NCBI GenBank assembly: GCA_028278625.1
Contig: JANQDY010000049.1
Coordinates: 1-47,628 of the forward strand
Direction: 5' to 3'
Length of the DNA: 47,628 nt
Source of the DNA: Thermodesulfobacteriota bacterium
GTDB taxonomy: Bacteria; Desulfobacterota; DSM-4660; Desulfatiglandales; Desulfatiglandaceae
Shown piece by piece: positions 1-8,206 of this stretch; within the stretch, counting starts at the first letter, position 1, and every line of letters begins with the position of its first letter. Under the pieces are notes generated by a model. The model was not told where the DNA came from, searched no databases, and worked only from the letters and a program-made list of their open reading frames with translations. The translations under genes were made by a program, and so were the position numbers.

Positions 1-520
1 AGAAGTATACGCCCGGACCGGAGAGCCCCACGTGGCACTGCTTTGTCCCGCCACATACACATTCCCGCTCCCGTCAACCGCTATGCCGTAGCCGTGGTCG
101 CTTCCACTTCCGCCGAGGAAGGTGTTCCAGGTGAGAGAACCGTCACTGGCCAGTTTCGCCGCAAAGGCGTCATTGCCAGAAGTATACGCCCGGACCGGAG
201 AGCCCCACGTGGCACTGCTTTGTCCCGCCACATACACATTCCCGCTCCTGTCAACCGCTATGCCGTAGCCGTAGTCGGTTCCGCTTCCGCCGAGGAAGGT
301 GTTCCAGGTGAGTGAGCCGTCACTGGCCAGTTTCGCCGCAAAGGCGTCATTGCTAGAAGTATACGCCCGGACCGGAGAGCCCCACGTGGCACTGCTGTCT
401 CCCGCCACGTATACGTTCCCATCCCCGTCCACCGCAATGGCGCTGCCCAAGTCGCTTCCACTTCCTCCGAGGAAGGTGTTCCAGGTCATGACCGGATCGA
501 TCACCAGGGGATGGCCCGGG
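1..520 (-). repeat. 177-bp tandem repeats encoding propeller blades
   Basis: Direct repeats with a period of 177 bp (59 codons) begin at 1, 178 and 355; each starts with agaagtatacgcccggacc. Copies differ at only a few positions, far fewer than expected for old propeller blades, so they look recently amplified or homogenised by recombination. The array continues past the left edge of the window. Confidence 0.9.
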
Positions 521-1140
521 TCATAGCCCCGGACCGTGAAACCCACTTCCCTTTTACCGGAAAGGGCGTAGGCCACGGTCACCGGCATTCGCTTCCCTGA
601 CACCTCCTGCCAGGCCACCGGCGCCTTTTCCACTATCTCCCCTGTGTTATATGAAATGACCAGATCGCCGTTCGAGGCCAGTTGAACGGGCCGGTTGTAA
701 CGAAGGCGGATATGGGTCCAGGGCTTTTCTCCCGCGCCGGGGGTCACGTGATACGTGCTCTTGACAATGCCGCCCGCGCACTTCTCATACACCACCGTGA
801 TCCCGTCCCACACTTCTGGGTAGGTTACCCGGGTCAGGGGAACGGGTCCGGCAGCCTGGCTTGACTTGTCAACTTCCTGTTCATCAAAGACAGGGGAAAC
901 CAGGCGCCCTTCCTTCATTTCCACCCTGAGCATGTGATCGCGCGAGGCCACGAACACCGCGTTCGGCCCAAAGCCCAGGACATGACCGCCCGATGTGAAT
1001 TGATGGAGGGTTGCGGGATCACCTGTGTTCGCCGCGCATTGGTGAGGTATTCTGAACAGAATTTCTAGAGAGATGGCAAACACAGTTGCAAGAATGAAGA
1101 AAACGCGCCCTAACGACCGATTACGCTTGTTCCCCGCCAT
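1..1140 (-). CDS. SBBP beta-propeller repeat protein, N-terminal part (cut by window edge)
   Basis: An open frame of 380 codons runs from an ATG at 1140 to the left edge of the window with no stop. It begins with a basic N-terminus and a hydrophobic stretch (about residues 11-30) that looks like a signal peptide or membrane anchor. A domain of about 175 residues follows, ending near a conserved-looking GYDPGHPLVIDP segment. After it come 59-residue repeats built around WNTFLGGSGSD, GIAVDGSGNVYVAG and NDAFAAKLASDGSLT. These are typical of the SBBP (seven-bladed-type beta-propeller) repeat of exported bacterial proteins; the family identification is from memory of the motif. It is probably a large secreted or surface protein. 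No good Shine-Dalgarno precedes the ATG, so the start is less certain than the frame. Function beyond an adhesive or scaffold-like propeller cannot be given. Confidence 0.8.
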   Translation of the reverse strand, partial: MAGNKRNRSLGRVFFILATVFAISLEILFRIPHQCAANTGDPATLHQFTSGGHVLGFGPNAVFVASRDHMLRVEMKEGRLVSPVFDEQEVDKSSQAAGPVPLTRVTYPEVWDGITVVYEKCAGGIVKSTYHVTPGAGEKPWTHIRLRYNRPVQLASNGDLVISYNTGEIVEKAPVAWQEVSGKRMPVTVAYALSGKREVGFTVRGYDPGHPLVIDPVMTWNTFLGGSGSDLGSAIAVDGDGNVYVAGDSSATWGSPVRAYTSSNDAFAAKLASDGSLTWNTFLGGSGTDYGYGIAVDRSGNVYVAGQSSATWGSPVRAYTSGNDAFAAKLASDGSLTWNTFLGGSGSDHGYGIAVDGSGNVYVAGQSSATWGSPVRAYTS

Positions 1141-1730
1141 CTGAATCTACTTTTCTATTGAAGGTTCGAATCAAACTGGGGCTTTCGGTCCAGCTGTCGG
1201 ACATGGAGATCCGGGAGACTGTTGCATGACCCCAATGAAATAATTATAACATAACCGCATCGCAATACTATGGAAAAAAGCCGATTTCCGAATTTTGTGG
1301 TTACCGATTTTGATGTATTAAGATAAATCAACTCAACCACATCTAATCGATCCGGTGCGGTGTTTGCCTCGGTTGTATATAGGCTTGAGAATGCTTCGAA
1401 CTTAATGGGAACTGTTGGAACGATTCTCGCGGAATCTGGCCCCGTCGAGCTCGAAATTAGTGAACACTGAAGCAACGTGACCCGATATTCCGTCCTCTGA
1501 TATGCTGATAAATCATTTTGAAATCACAATGTCTTTATCACACTGAAACGTTGATATACGCCATGCGTTTAGAAGAAATCAGCGTCAAGCCAGTGCGGCA
1601 AGATTTAGGCTTCATCTTATAGCGGGTGTATGTGGCTAAATTGTCCACCCACGACCACCGGCGAGAAGTCGGGGCCTATTGGTGCCTGGCGTCGCTTAAT
1701 ACTTCTGGCATCTTGTATTAATAGAAGACT
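1141..1730. other. Intergenic region, no gene seen
   Basis: About 590 bases between the propeller gene and the cysteine-rich gene. The only long frame (1155-1475, minus) has no ribosome site, low-complexity composition and no recognisable motif, so it is not called. I see no clear terminator, promoter or repeat here. Confidence 0.5.
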
Positions 1731-2324
1731 TCATTTGCACATGGGGTAGTCCGATCCCGGCATCCCAAGTCGGCCAAAGGCGTCAAGCATCTCTTGAATC
1801 TCCTTGTCCACAGTGTACCCAGCGGACCAGAGCTTATTACATGCAGCCGGATCGCACTCGCCACCAAACGTGAGCCACGGAGTGGTGGTTGCAACGGCGC
1901 ATTTGCACGCTGCCTTCGTTGGGTCTTTCGGGTCTGTGGTACAAGGGGCATCAAGGCAGCTTGCCCATCTTTTGTTGTTGCAGACCAATGCTTTGAGATT
2001 CATAGGCGGACCCGCCTGGATCGGTGAAAAAGTCGAGCGGAGCTTATTGCCCTGAGGCATTCTCTCTTCACAGGTCGTCTTTTTGCCAAAGTTCGCCCCT
2101 GACTCGACCACGCAGTCACAGATCGCGTAGTTCGGGTCCAATGGGTCGATTTGGCAAGGGGCGCTGGTGCACAAGGCAAATCGTGGTGTGTCAACACAAA
2201 GTGTGCCGCCGCCCACGGAAATCGCCGAATCATCGTCCGCCCAGGAAGATACCGCGAACAACAGGAGAACTGCTGCCGCGAGACAGGTCCATGTCCACAT
2301 TAATGTGCTCTTGTCCGCAATCAT
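1731..2324 (-). CDS. Secreted cysteine-rich protein with duplicated Cys module
   Basis: A 197-residue protein. The ATG at 2324 was chosen because AAGGAGGAG lies just upstream and a classical signal peptide follows (hydrophobic core about residues 12-25, likely cleavage after SSWA at residue 29). The mature part holds two similar cysteine modules: CVDTPRFALCTSAPCQIDP followed by CDC, and CNNKRWASCLDAPCTTDP followed by CKC. The spacing suggests two disulfide-bonded repeats. It lies 124 bp downstream of the sulfatase gene on the same strand and may be co-transcribed with it. I do not recognise a named family. A role in the periplasm or outside the cell is inferred from the signal peptide and the paired cysteines. 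Confidence 0.75.
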   Translation of the reverse strand: MIADKSTLMWTWTCLAAAVLLLFAVSSWADDDSAISVGGGTLCVDTPRFALCTSAPCQIDPLDPNYAICDCVVESGANFGKKTTCEERMPQGNKLRSTFSPIQAGPPMNLKALVCNNKRWASCLDAPCTTDPKDPTKAACKCAVATTTPWLTFGGECDPAACNKLWSAGYTVDKEIQEMLDAFGRLGMPGSDYPMCK

Positions 2325-2448
2325 CTCATTCTCCTCCTTGTGCCTATGATCATTCACTGCTTTTCTCCTGGGAGACCTCCTCCAGCGGTAAGACATTGCC
2401 CATTCTACCGATGAGCTTATGGAAACCAGTTTGAGGGTCAAAGGTTTG

Positions 2449-4125
2449 CTATACGGATTCCGTTCCTGCCTTTGCCGGCCACTGAAATCCATCAGGCAAC
2501 GCCTTGTAGGTCTTGAGTTCCGCTGTCAGCATGTCGTGCAGTTCCTGCATCCGGGAAAGGTTCCCCTGTCTCCGCGATCCCCACGCCAGGTTGGTCATCT
2601 CCCCCGGATCATCGGTCAGGTTGTACATCTCATACTGGAGCTTGGTGCCTTTCTCAGTGAAGTACACGGCATACAGCCAGTCCTCGAAGCGAATGCTGCG
2701 GATTTTGCCCGGGATGGTCTCAAAGGCATTCTTCATCCCCAGATACTGGTTGAAGAAAAACTGGCAATCTTCTGAGTAGAACATGATGTTGTCCCGCACA
2801 CGGGCGTTCGGGTCTCGCATGACGGGCACCAGGGATTTGCCGCAGATGCCCATCTTCCTCAGGTCTTCGGGGGAAGCGGCGCCGGTGATTTCCGCGATGG
2901 TGGGAACCAGGTCTACCAGGCTGGCGAAGGATGACGTGGTTGTTCCTTTGGGGAAGAGCTTCGGGTTGGAGATGATCAAGGGAACGTTGATGGTCTCCTG
3001 GTAACTGGTCAAGTTTTTTTGGATCATCTGGTGGGACCAGCCCTGCTCCCCGTGGTCGGCGAAACGAAAAATGATGGTGTCGTTGGTGAGTTTCTTCTCG
3101 TCCAGCTTGTCAAGCACGGCGGCGATATGCTTGTCCACCACGCTGTGGAGGTACGCATAGAAGCGGCAGTATTCGACGCGGTCCCGTGTGGTGGGGCAGG
3201 GGTCCGTCTTGTCGGTCAGTTTCTGGAATTCCTTCTGGCCGATAGGTTTTTCCTTCAGGTCATCATCGTAGTTGGAAGGGAGGTTGATTGCCTTGAGATT
3301 AGCGTAATCCGCCTTGTTATAGCCCCATTTGTCCTGATCGGGCCACACGGAAATGTCGTGGGGGTTGCCGAAGGAACACACCAGGAGAAACGGCTTGTCC
3401 GCTTTCGGGTCATATTTGTCCAGATACTGCATGATCGTCTCGCCTTTACCCACGGCGGGATTCATACGGTTGTAGGTGTCCGGAACGCCGTTCACGTAGC
3501 GGCCATCATTGTTCGGCCACTCCCCGGGGATCCAGGTGGCGGCGCCCGGGGCCAAGGCGCAATCAGGCGGATTCCATCGATGAGCGTGGTAGTTGTCGGA
3601 GGCCCACTTGATGTCGTAACTCGAGAAACTGTCCGGGGACGGGGTGCCTTGCGGTGTGAACAAGTGCATCTTCCCTTTGTAGGCGACCTCGTACCCGGCC
3701 TGTTCTGCAAGCTTCAACATGTTCGTAATGTCAGACCGCAAGGGGGGATTCGGCGGGGTGTTCTCGACGCCGTGCACACTGGGATAAACACCGGTAAGGA
3801 AAGTCGCGCGACTGGGGCAGCAGGCGGTTGCGGCCGTAAAATTGTTCGTGAAAGTCACGCCGTGCCGCTTCAAGCGCGCCATGGTGGGCATATGCTCCTC
3901 GATCCATCCGGACGGCCAGTGCTGAGCCTGCCGCTGCTGGTCCGTGATGATCAACACGATATTCTGACGTTTTTTCTTAGTGGTGTCCAAAGGTGAAGAC
4001 GTCTTGCCGTCCCCCTCAGCGCTTGCGCCAACGGTCCCCGTGGTACCCAGCACACCGGATGCCACAACGCCACCCGTGACTGCAAGGCTTTTTTTCAAAA
4101 ATTCCCGCCGTGTCTGACCTTCCAT
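2449..4125 (-). CDS. Tat-exported sulfatase (type I, formylglycine-dependent)
   Basis: A 558-residue sulfatase of the alkaline-phosphatase superfamily, expected to hydrolyse a sulfate ester in the periplasm. The ATG at 4125 follows AAAGGAGGGG and opens a twin-arginine signal (TRREFLKKS, then a hydrophobic run to about residue 35). Metal-binding NIVLIITDQQ lies near residue 55. The modification motif C-C-P-S-R-A-T-F starts at C102, the cysteine that would become formylglycine. GNPHDISVW and FADHGEQGW further on fit the second metal and substrate site. Length is normal for the family. The DDQ usual at the first metal site reads TDQQ. The substrate (aryl, choline or sugar sulfate) cannot be told from sequence. 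It lies between two small secreted cysteine-rich proteins on the same strand. Maturation needs a formylglycine-generating enzyme, not seen in the window. Confidence 0.9.
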   Translation of the reverse strand: MEGQTRREFLKKSLAVTGGVVASGVLGTTGTVGASAEGDGKTSSPLDTTKKKRQNIVLIITDQQRQAQHWPSGWIEEHMPTMARLKRHGVTFTNNFTAATACCPSRATFLTGVYPSVHGVENTPPNPPLRSDITNMLKLAEQAGYEVAYKGKMHLFTPQGTPSPDSFSSYDIKWASDNYHAHRWNPPDCALAPGAATWIPGEWPNNDGRYVNGVPDTYNRMNPAVGKGETIMQYLDKYDPKADKPFLLVCSFGNPHDISVWPDQDKWGYNKADYANLKAINLPSNYDDDLKEKPIGQKEFQKLTDKTDPCPTTRDRVEYCRFYAYLHSVVDKHIAAVLDKLDEKKLTNDTIIFRFADHGEQGWSHQMIQKNLTSYQETINVPLIISNPKLFPKGTTTSSFASLVDLVPTIAEITGAASPEDLRKMGICGKSLVPVMRDPNARVRDNIMFYSEDCQFFFNQYLGMKNAFETIPGKIRSIRFEDWLYAVYFTEKGTKLQYEMYNLTDDPGEMTNLAWGSRRQGNLSRMQELHDMLTAELKTYKALPDGFQWPAKAGTESV

Positions 4126-4459
4126 GGTGCCCCTCCTTTGTAGAATGCCATCCATCTCCTCCGCCGCTGAGAGCCGGAACCATCGCAGCGGAGCTGTTTT
4201 CAGAATACGAACCATTCATCGTATCCGTTTAATGAAGAGATCGGTATTTTCGTACAAAAAAGTTATGGGAGAGAAGCCCTTCAGGCGGCTTCTGACAGTA
4301 TCACTATCTGTTTGAGTCATCGGTCCGGCAGGATTTCATCAAGGCGGTTCATGTGATGGGATGCGATCCGTTCAAGGACATCCCTCCTCACAATCCTTTC
4401 CCAATATACCTCGAAAACCAGGCCTTCGATTGCAGCAGGTCATCTTAACGGCAAGGCCT
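4126..4459. other. Intergenic region upstream of sulfatase, with a 7-bp inverted repeat
   Basis: 334 bases without a gene. It contains a perfect inverted repeat at 4272-4293 (AGAAGCC, 8-base loop, GGCTTCT), about 150 bp upstream of the sulfatase start. No T-run follows on either side, so it is more likely an operator or chance hairpin than a terminator. Confidence 0.4.
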
Positions 4460-5110
4460 TTATTGCCTGGGTCTGCCACAGCAGTATCCTCCTTGCTTAC
4501 AGTGGTCATACTTCTCACAGCAGCCGGAAGCAGGCTTGAAATCTGCTATATTTGTACATGGGACCGACTGACATCGGATCGAATGAAAGCTATCACAATT
4601 GGTTGATGATTGATCATCCGTCTTTTTCATGTTGTCGGGACTCGAAGGTCTCGGCGGTTTTTTCTTTCGCACCAATATGACACAGAGCCCGTCAACGAGA
4701 TTTTCAGCGCACAGAAGTTTTTCATACCTCGCGTCTTCCCACGAACACTCTCTGATGCCAGCGGCGTACGTCTGGCCATCAAATTTGAAAGCCGGCTTTT
4801 CGTTAATCCTTTGGTCCGGCTTTCCGGAAAGCCTGCAAACGATAAACAGCAGCTTCTTATCGTGGAAGCGCCACATCCCTTTGACGTCGAATTTTTTCTG
4901 CAATTTTTTTCTTGTCCTCCCTGCGGTCTCATCACTGATGACAATGCCCTCGTCATGTGCGAGGACGAGTAGCCTGTAGTATGATTTCCTGCTTTCTCCA
5001 TCGTGAACAATCACCACCCTTTCGAATATCATCTTCGCCCAAACCACTTGGGCGAATAGAAACGTGGCGACCAGCACGACGAATCCGACAAAAAGGCGCA
5101 TTTTGTTCAT
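4460..5110 (-). CDS. Secreted protein with cysteine-rich C-terminus
   Basis: A 216-residue protein starting at ATG 5110, placed by the strong AAAGGAGGA site and by the signal peptide that follows (hydrophobic residues 5-21, probable cleavage after VWA at 25). The middle part is a mixed charged domain with no motif I recognise. The last 45 residues are cysteine-rich (CDSFHSIRC, CTNIADF, GCCEKYDHCKQGGYCCG) and likely form a disulfide knot. It is the second small secreted Cys-rich protein beside the sulfatase, on the same strand, which suggests the three belong together, but no function can be assigned. Confidence 0.7.
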   Translation of the reverse strand: MNKMRLFVGFVVLVATFLFAQVVWAKMIFERVVIVHDGESRKSYYRLLVLAHDEGIVISDETAGRTRKKLQKKFDVKGMWRFHDKKLLFIVCRLSGKPDQRINEKPAFKFDGQTYAAGIRECSWEDARYEKLLCAENLVDGLCVILVRKKKPPRPSSPDNMKKTDDQSSTNCDSFHSIRCQSVPCTNIADFKPASGCCEKYDHCKQGGYCCGRPRQ

Positions 5111-5720
5111 TGCAGATCCTCCTTTTATTGACGTGTTTATCGTCCGTAAAGGGCCTCCCCCTGCGCATTTTTGAGGACCTGGAACCAACCACATTCTGCA
5201 TGGCGTGGAAGGAGGTAGGGGACAGGTCGTTGAGCCCTTTAGAAAGAAGCTGACAAGAAGAGCTGCCAGGCGCTATATGGGCAGATTTGAGCTCCCGATA
5301 GACAAATTAGGTCTATTGGGAGCAGCACATATATAATTTGAAATAGTTCTCCATGGGGTAACCTCCTGGATAGAGGTTTAATGGCTGGTGGGAATGATTA
5401 CATGGGAATATCTTCAATTCATGTAACGCTAGAAACGCTCTCCTGTCAAGAAGAAATGGACCAAAAAACGTAAGACCCATCAGGATTCACAGACCCTTTT
5501 TTGGGGTTGTACGGTTGTGTAGGAGTTGTAACTTCTGGTCAATACCCCTTAATAGGCGCCCCGCCTTTCTAAGGGCTGCTTCACGAGGGACAACGATATA
5601 GACGGTGATTCTATAGGCTTTATAGAGGATGGCCTTGGTTTCAAAGGTGAGGTCCTATGACACTCACTGAGCAATGAGGCTTGGGATGTCTAACCCCTTT
5701 TGGCTTTTCTTTGGGGGCAG
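5111..5720. other. Intergenic region holding a copy of a 44-bp element
   Basis: 610 bases without a convincing gene. The segment 5490-5533 is about 93% identical (3 mismatches) to 23750-23793, the non-coding DNA directly downstream of the acyl-CoA dehydrogenase stop codon. Nothing else was recognised. Confidence 0.6.
5490..5533. repeat. 44-bp repeat shared with the acyl-CoA dehydrogenase 3' flank
   Basis: This stretch, ending in gtgtaggagttgtaact, aligns without gaps to 23750-23793 with three mismatches. At the right-hand copy it covers one arm of the terminator and the bases up to the acyl-CoA dehydrogenase stop. The non-coding match is stronger than the coding relics at 6431 and 8011. Confidence 0.75.
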
Positions 5721-6293
5721 TCAGTCCCGTTCATCGCATCTGTCTAATATCGTCTTTATTTTAAAATAGTTATCCTTATAGATATAACCCGTATGTATTG
5801 GCTCATTCTCAATGTATTTGCCGTAATGTTTTATGACTTTAGATGCATTTATCAGATTTTTTGCCATGATGGGCTTGTCTTTATACATCTTGATGGTCAT
5901 GGCGGAATAACAATCTTTCACCGCATAATTTTTAATTCTATAACCCGGTCCAATTTCACCACTCACATATTTACGATACCCGTCATTGCTAATATTATCC
6001 AATAAAACAAAGTATTTATAGCCTTCTTGGAGGGTTAGCTCAGCACATCGATAAAGATTATGATATTCTAACGCGGCAACATCACGATTGTAGCGTGCCA
6101 CATAGTCAACAATCCAGATATTGTCTGCCACCTTCTTTTCCCAATAACCCAGATTGCAGTCGACACCAACTTTGCTTAAAGCCTTTTCATGAGGTCTTTT
6201 TGCATGATGATAATGGCATATGGTATTTGTGCATCCAATTGTAATAAAAAGAATTGAAATCGGAACAATCCCAGAAGAAAATGATAAGAATTT
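5721..6293 (-). CDS. Lipoprotein resembling the CC0125/CC1285 family
   Basis: A 190-residue protein read from a GTG at 6293, preceded by AAAGGG at good spacing; a longer frame to 6329 has no better site. The N-terminus is hydrophobic and ends in TIGC (C22), a slightly weak lipobox. The mature part contains DNIWIVDYVARYNRD, then LYRCAELTLQEGYKYFVLLDN. This pattern (residues that recur as an xxYRAAELTLExGYxYFVI motif) is typical of CC0125/CC1285-family lipoproteins, recognised from memory. The function of that family is unknown; an envelope location is likely. The gene is AT-richer than its neighbours, which may indicate transfer. It stands alone on the minus strand. Confidence 0.7.
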   Translation of the reverse strand, partial: KFLSFSSGIVPISILFITIGCTNTICHYHHAKRPHEKALSKVGVDCNLGYWEKKVADNIWIVDYVARYNRDVAALEYHNLYRCAELTLQEGYKYFVLLDNISNDGYRKYVSGEIGPGYRIKNYAVKDCYSAMTIKMYKDKPIMAKNLINASKVIKHYGKYIENEPIHTGYIYKDNYFKIKTILDRCDERD

Positions 6294-6430
6294 CACATTT
6301 ATCCCTTTCTGATCTGCCTTTGTATACAAATGTTACCATTCCTTATCACGTTCCCTGGAATTCGCAAAGCCGCCAGCTTCATGCTTTCATTGTTTCAAAG
6401 GATATCAAATGGATGTTTACCGACAGGAAC

Positions 6431-6565
6431 CGCCTCGCCCACGCAACCCCTGACGGCGTGGTTCTGGTATTTGGCCTTTTCCTCAGACCCATCTCGACAA
6501 ATCCTTAGGATAACAACCCTTGCAATGCTAAAGAGGATCTTGTATCAAAATCCCATGGAAATGAT
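6431..6565 (-). pseudogene. Relic of acyl-CoA dehydrogenase 3' end plus duplicated flank (copy 1)
   Basis: On the minus strand 6431-6484 translates as EEKAKYQNHAVRGCVGEAVP, recognisable beside EEKARYQINAVKVYVDEAIP of the intact acyl-CoA dehydrogenase (coding DNA 23971-24024, no gaps). The next 80 bases, to about 6565, do not match that gene but match 8125-8206 closely, so the whole block is a duplicate of the block at 8101-8206. It lies directly upstream of the secreted-protein gene at 6597. It is non-coding debris, not a working gene. Confidence 0.7.
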
Positions 6566-6596
6566 CCGGGTTATGCGGATCTGCTTGGAGGGATAA

Positions 6597-7676
6597 ATGA
6601 AAATATCCGGAAAAGGTGTTTTGATCTGTATTTCTGCTTTGGCTGTTATGCTTCAAGTTTTTCTTAACAGTAAGGCCGCGGATGCGGCAAAAAGCAACGA
6701 CGGCGTTTTTCTGGATCTCTATCAGGACCCTTATCAGCAGGCTTTCTACATCCTTATCCCGAAAGGCTGGAAAGCGGAAGGGGGCATGATACCCAGCGGC
6801 GTCCAATGGAACGTGGTGGATCTGGTGGAGAACAACATCCGTTTTCGGGTTACCAGCCCGGATGGGAAATCCTTTTTCGGGTGGTATCCGAGGTTCTATT
6901 TTCAGGACCCGAGCGTCATTAAACGGAACAGCGGTGGAATCCTTCAGCCCCGGGCAGGCCAGGTACTGAACGGATGCTGGCTCTATCCCTATCTGAATGT
7001 GGCCCAGTATATTCAATACATCGTTTTCGGGCAGCTTTCGGCCAATGAATTTCAGAACCCTCGAATCATCGGCAATGTGATCCCGGCCCCCGAACTAAAG
7101 CCGTGGGTGCCCAAGAACGCCACACGGTGTGACTACGGGTACGTAAATTTTGAGTGCACCATCAACCAAACCCCCATGTATGGGCGCCTGTACAGCATCA
7201 ACTACGAGATACAGGGAATCATCTGGACCACGGTGGGAACATTCGGCTGGCTGGCGCCCAAATCACTGTGGCAGCGGGATGAACGGGTTATGGAATTGTG
7301 TCTGCGTTCTTTCAGATTGAACCCGGTATGGGTTCGAAAGGCATCCGAGGCCTCCCAATACCGGGCAAGGAAGTATCATCAGGTCATTCAGGAGATGAAC
7401 AGGATAGACAGTGAGATCACTCAGCATCGAAATCAGACCCGCAGTGACATCCAGGAAGAATTCTACAAGGTGATGACCCAACAGATCGAGACCTTCGATC
7501 CCGAGTCCGGCACAGCGAAATATCTGCCCATGTACAACCACGCCTACACGGACGGCCAGGGACATTACTTTCTGAGGGATTACGATGACGGCACGCTCCC
7601 TTTTGAGAATGCATCCAACTGGCGAAAATTGAAGATCATAAACCGCAACGATCCCAATTATCGCCCAACGGATTAA
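6597..7676 (+). CDS. Secreted protein of unknown function
   Basis: A 359-residue protein starting at ATG 6597 behind TTGGAGGGA. A signal peptide is clear (hydrophobic residues about 8-24, cleavage probably near KAADA, residue 30). The following domain (FYILIPKGWKAEGG, then WNVVDLVENN and DGKSFFGWYPRFYF) reads as a beta-rich globular fold. Residues about 255-300 are a charged helical segment, probably coiled-coil (ASEASQYRARKYHQVIQEMN and on). The C-terminus is rich in aromatic residues (YLPMYNHAYTDGQGHYFLRD). I do not recognise the family. The gene sits between the two relic blocks and is followed 69 bp later by a small membrane protein. Confidence 0.75.
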   Translation: MKISGKGVLICISALAVMLQVFLNSKAADAAKSNDGVFLDLYQDPYQQAFYILIPKGWKAEGGMIPSGVQWNVVDLVENNIRFRVTSPDGKSFFGWYPRFYFQDPSVIKRNSGGILQPRAGQVLNGCWLYPYLNVAQYIQYIVFGQLSANEFQNPRIIGNVIPAPELKPWVPKNATRCDYGYVNFECTINQTPMYGRLYSINYEIQGIIWTTVGTFGWLAPKSLWQRDERVMELCLRSFRLNPVWVRKASEASQYRARKYHQVIQEMNRIDSEITQHRNQTRSDIQEEFYKVMTQQIETFDPESGTAKYLPMYNHAYTDGQGHYFLRDYDDGTLPFENASNWRKLKIINRNDPNYRPTD

Positions 7677-7745
7677 GACGGCTTAACAGCGTTGGGCGGG
7701 AATTAAAAATGTTAAAAAGCCGATTCGGATTGAGAACAACCTGAC

Positions 7746-8009
7746 ATGTATCCTCTGGTCTATCTCTTTTCCCTGGCGGCGGGGGTCTGGTTCCTGATAG
7801 ATCTGTATATTCTTGAATTCGATGAACACACGGAAAAGGAACTCATCCGCCTGTCGTTTTTCTGGGCGCCCTTAATGCTGTTTGGGCTTCTGGGACTGGC
7901 GGGGCTGGGTGCAAAAAAGATCAAGAAGCATCTGGTGTTCGCCTTGGCGGGTACCCTTGTGGGTGTTGCCGCACTGGCAGGCATTGTGATGTTGTTCTTT
8001 CTTTCGTAA
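7746..8009 (+). CDS. Small membrane protein
   Basis: An 87-residue protein with three predicted membrane helices (about residues 3-22, 38-54 and 63-86) separated by a short acidic loop (EFDEHTEKE) and a basic loop (GAKKIKKH). No strong ribosome site precedes the ATG, which lowers confidence, but the hydrophobic pattern argues for a real gene. Its stop is immediately followed by the relic block at 8011. No family recognised. Confidence 0.55.
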   Translation: MYPLVYLFSLAAGVWFLIDLYILEFDEHTEKELIRLSFFWAPLMLFGLLGLAGLGAKKIKKHLVFALAGTLVGVAALAGIVMLFFLS

Positions 8010-8010
8010 G

Positions 8011-8120
8011 CACATCCCCTTTCTCCACGCAAGCAATAACCTGCTTTGCCCGACCTTTGATTTTGGGGATCACCTCGTCCACATAGACTATCACGGCATA
8101 GATCTGGTAGTTGGCCTTTT
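8011..8120 (-). pseudogene. Relic of acyl-CoA dehydrogenase 3' coding end (copy 2)
   Basis: This 110-bp stretch aligns without gaps to 23911-24020, inside the intact acyl-CoA dehydrogenase gene, with about 18 mismatches (84% identity; 86% over 8041-8120). The minus-strand translation reads NYQIYAVIVYVDEVIPKIKG against RYQINAVKVYVDEAIPKIEG. It has no start or stop of its own and is a gene remnant. It lies at the left border of the defence island while the intact gene lies at the right border, in the same orientation. Confidence 0.8.
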
Positions 8121-8206
8121 TCTTTGGCCAACCTCGACAAGTTCTTGGGATAAGAATCCTTGCAATGCTACAAGGAATTTTGTATCAGAAATGGCATGGA
8201 AAAGAT
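8101..8206. repeat. Duplicated leader block shared with 6461-6565
   Basis: 8101-8206 matches 6461-6565 at about 75-80%, including a fully identical ttgcaatgcta and a nearly identical ttttgtatcagaaatggcatggaaa-type segment. It begins inside the dehydrogenase relic and runs into the first codons of the sigma-54 activator, so the activator was joined to this DNA at or near its start codon. Whether the block carries a promoter is not clear. Confidence 0.7.

Noticed and set aside
1155..1475. 106-codon minus-strand frame
   Set aside because: No ribosome site, no motif, composition unlike neighbouring genes; the DNA reads as intergenic.
3019..3996. 325-codon plus-strand frame opposite the sulfatase
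   Set aside because: It is a shadow of the sulfatase, which has full motifs and a Tat signal on the other strand.
6028..6062. ggagggttagctcagcac, like the 5' part of a tRNA gene
   Set aside because: No anticodon stem, T-arm (ggttcgaatcc) or acceptor match follows, and the stretch is inside the lipoprotein gene.
8101..8140. Sigma-54 promoter before the activator gene (ttggcctttttctttggcc)
   Set aside because: The GG and GC are one base out of register, and the copy at 6461 does not conserve them.
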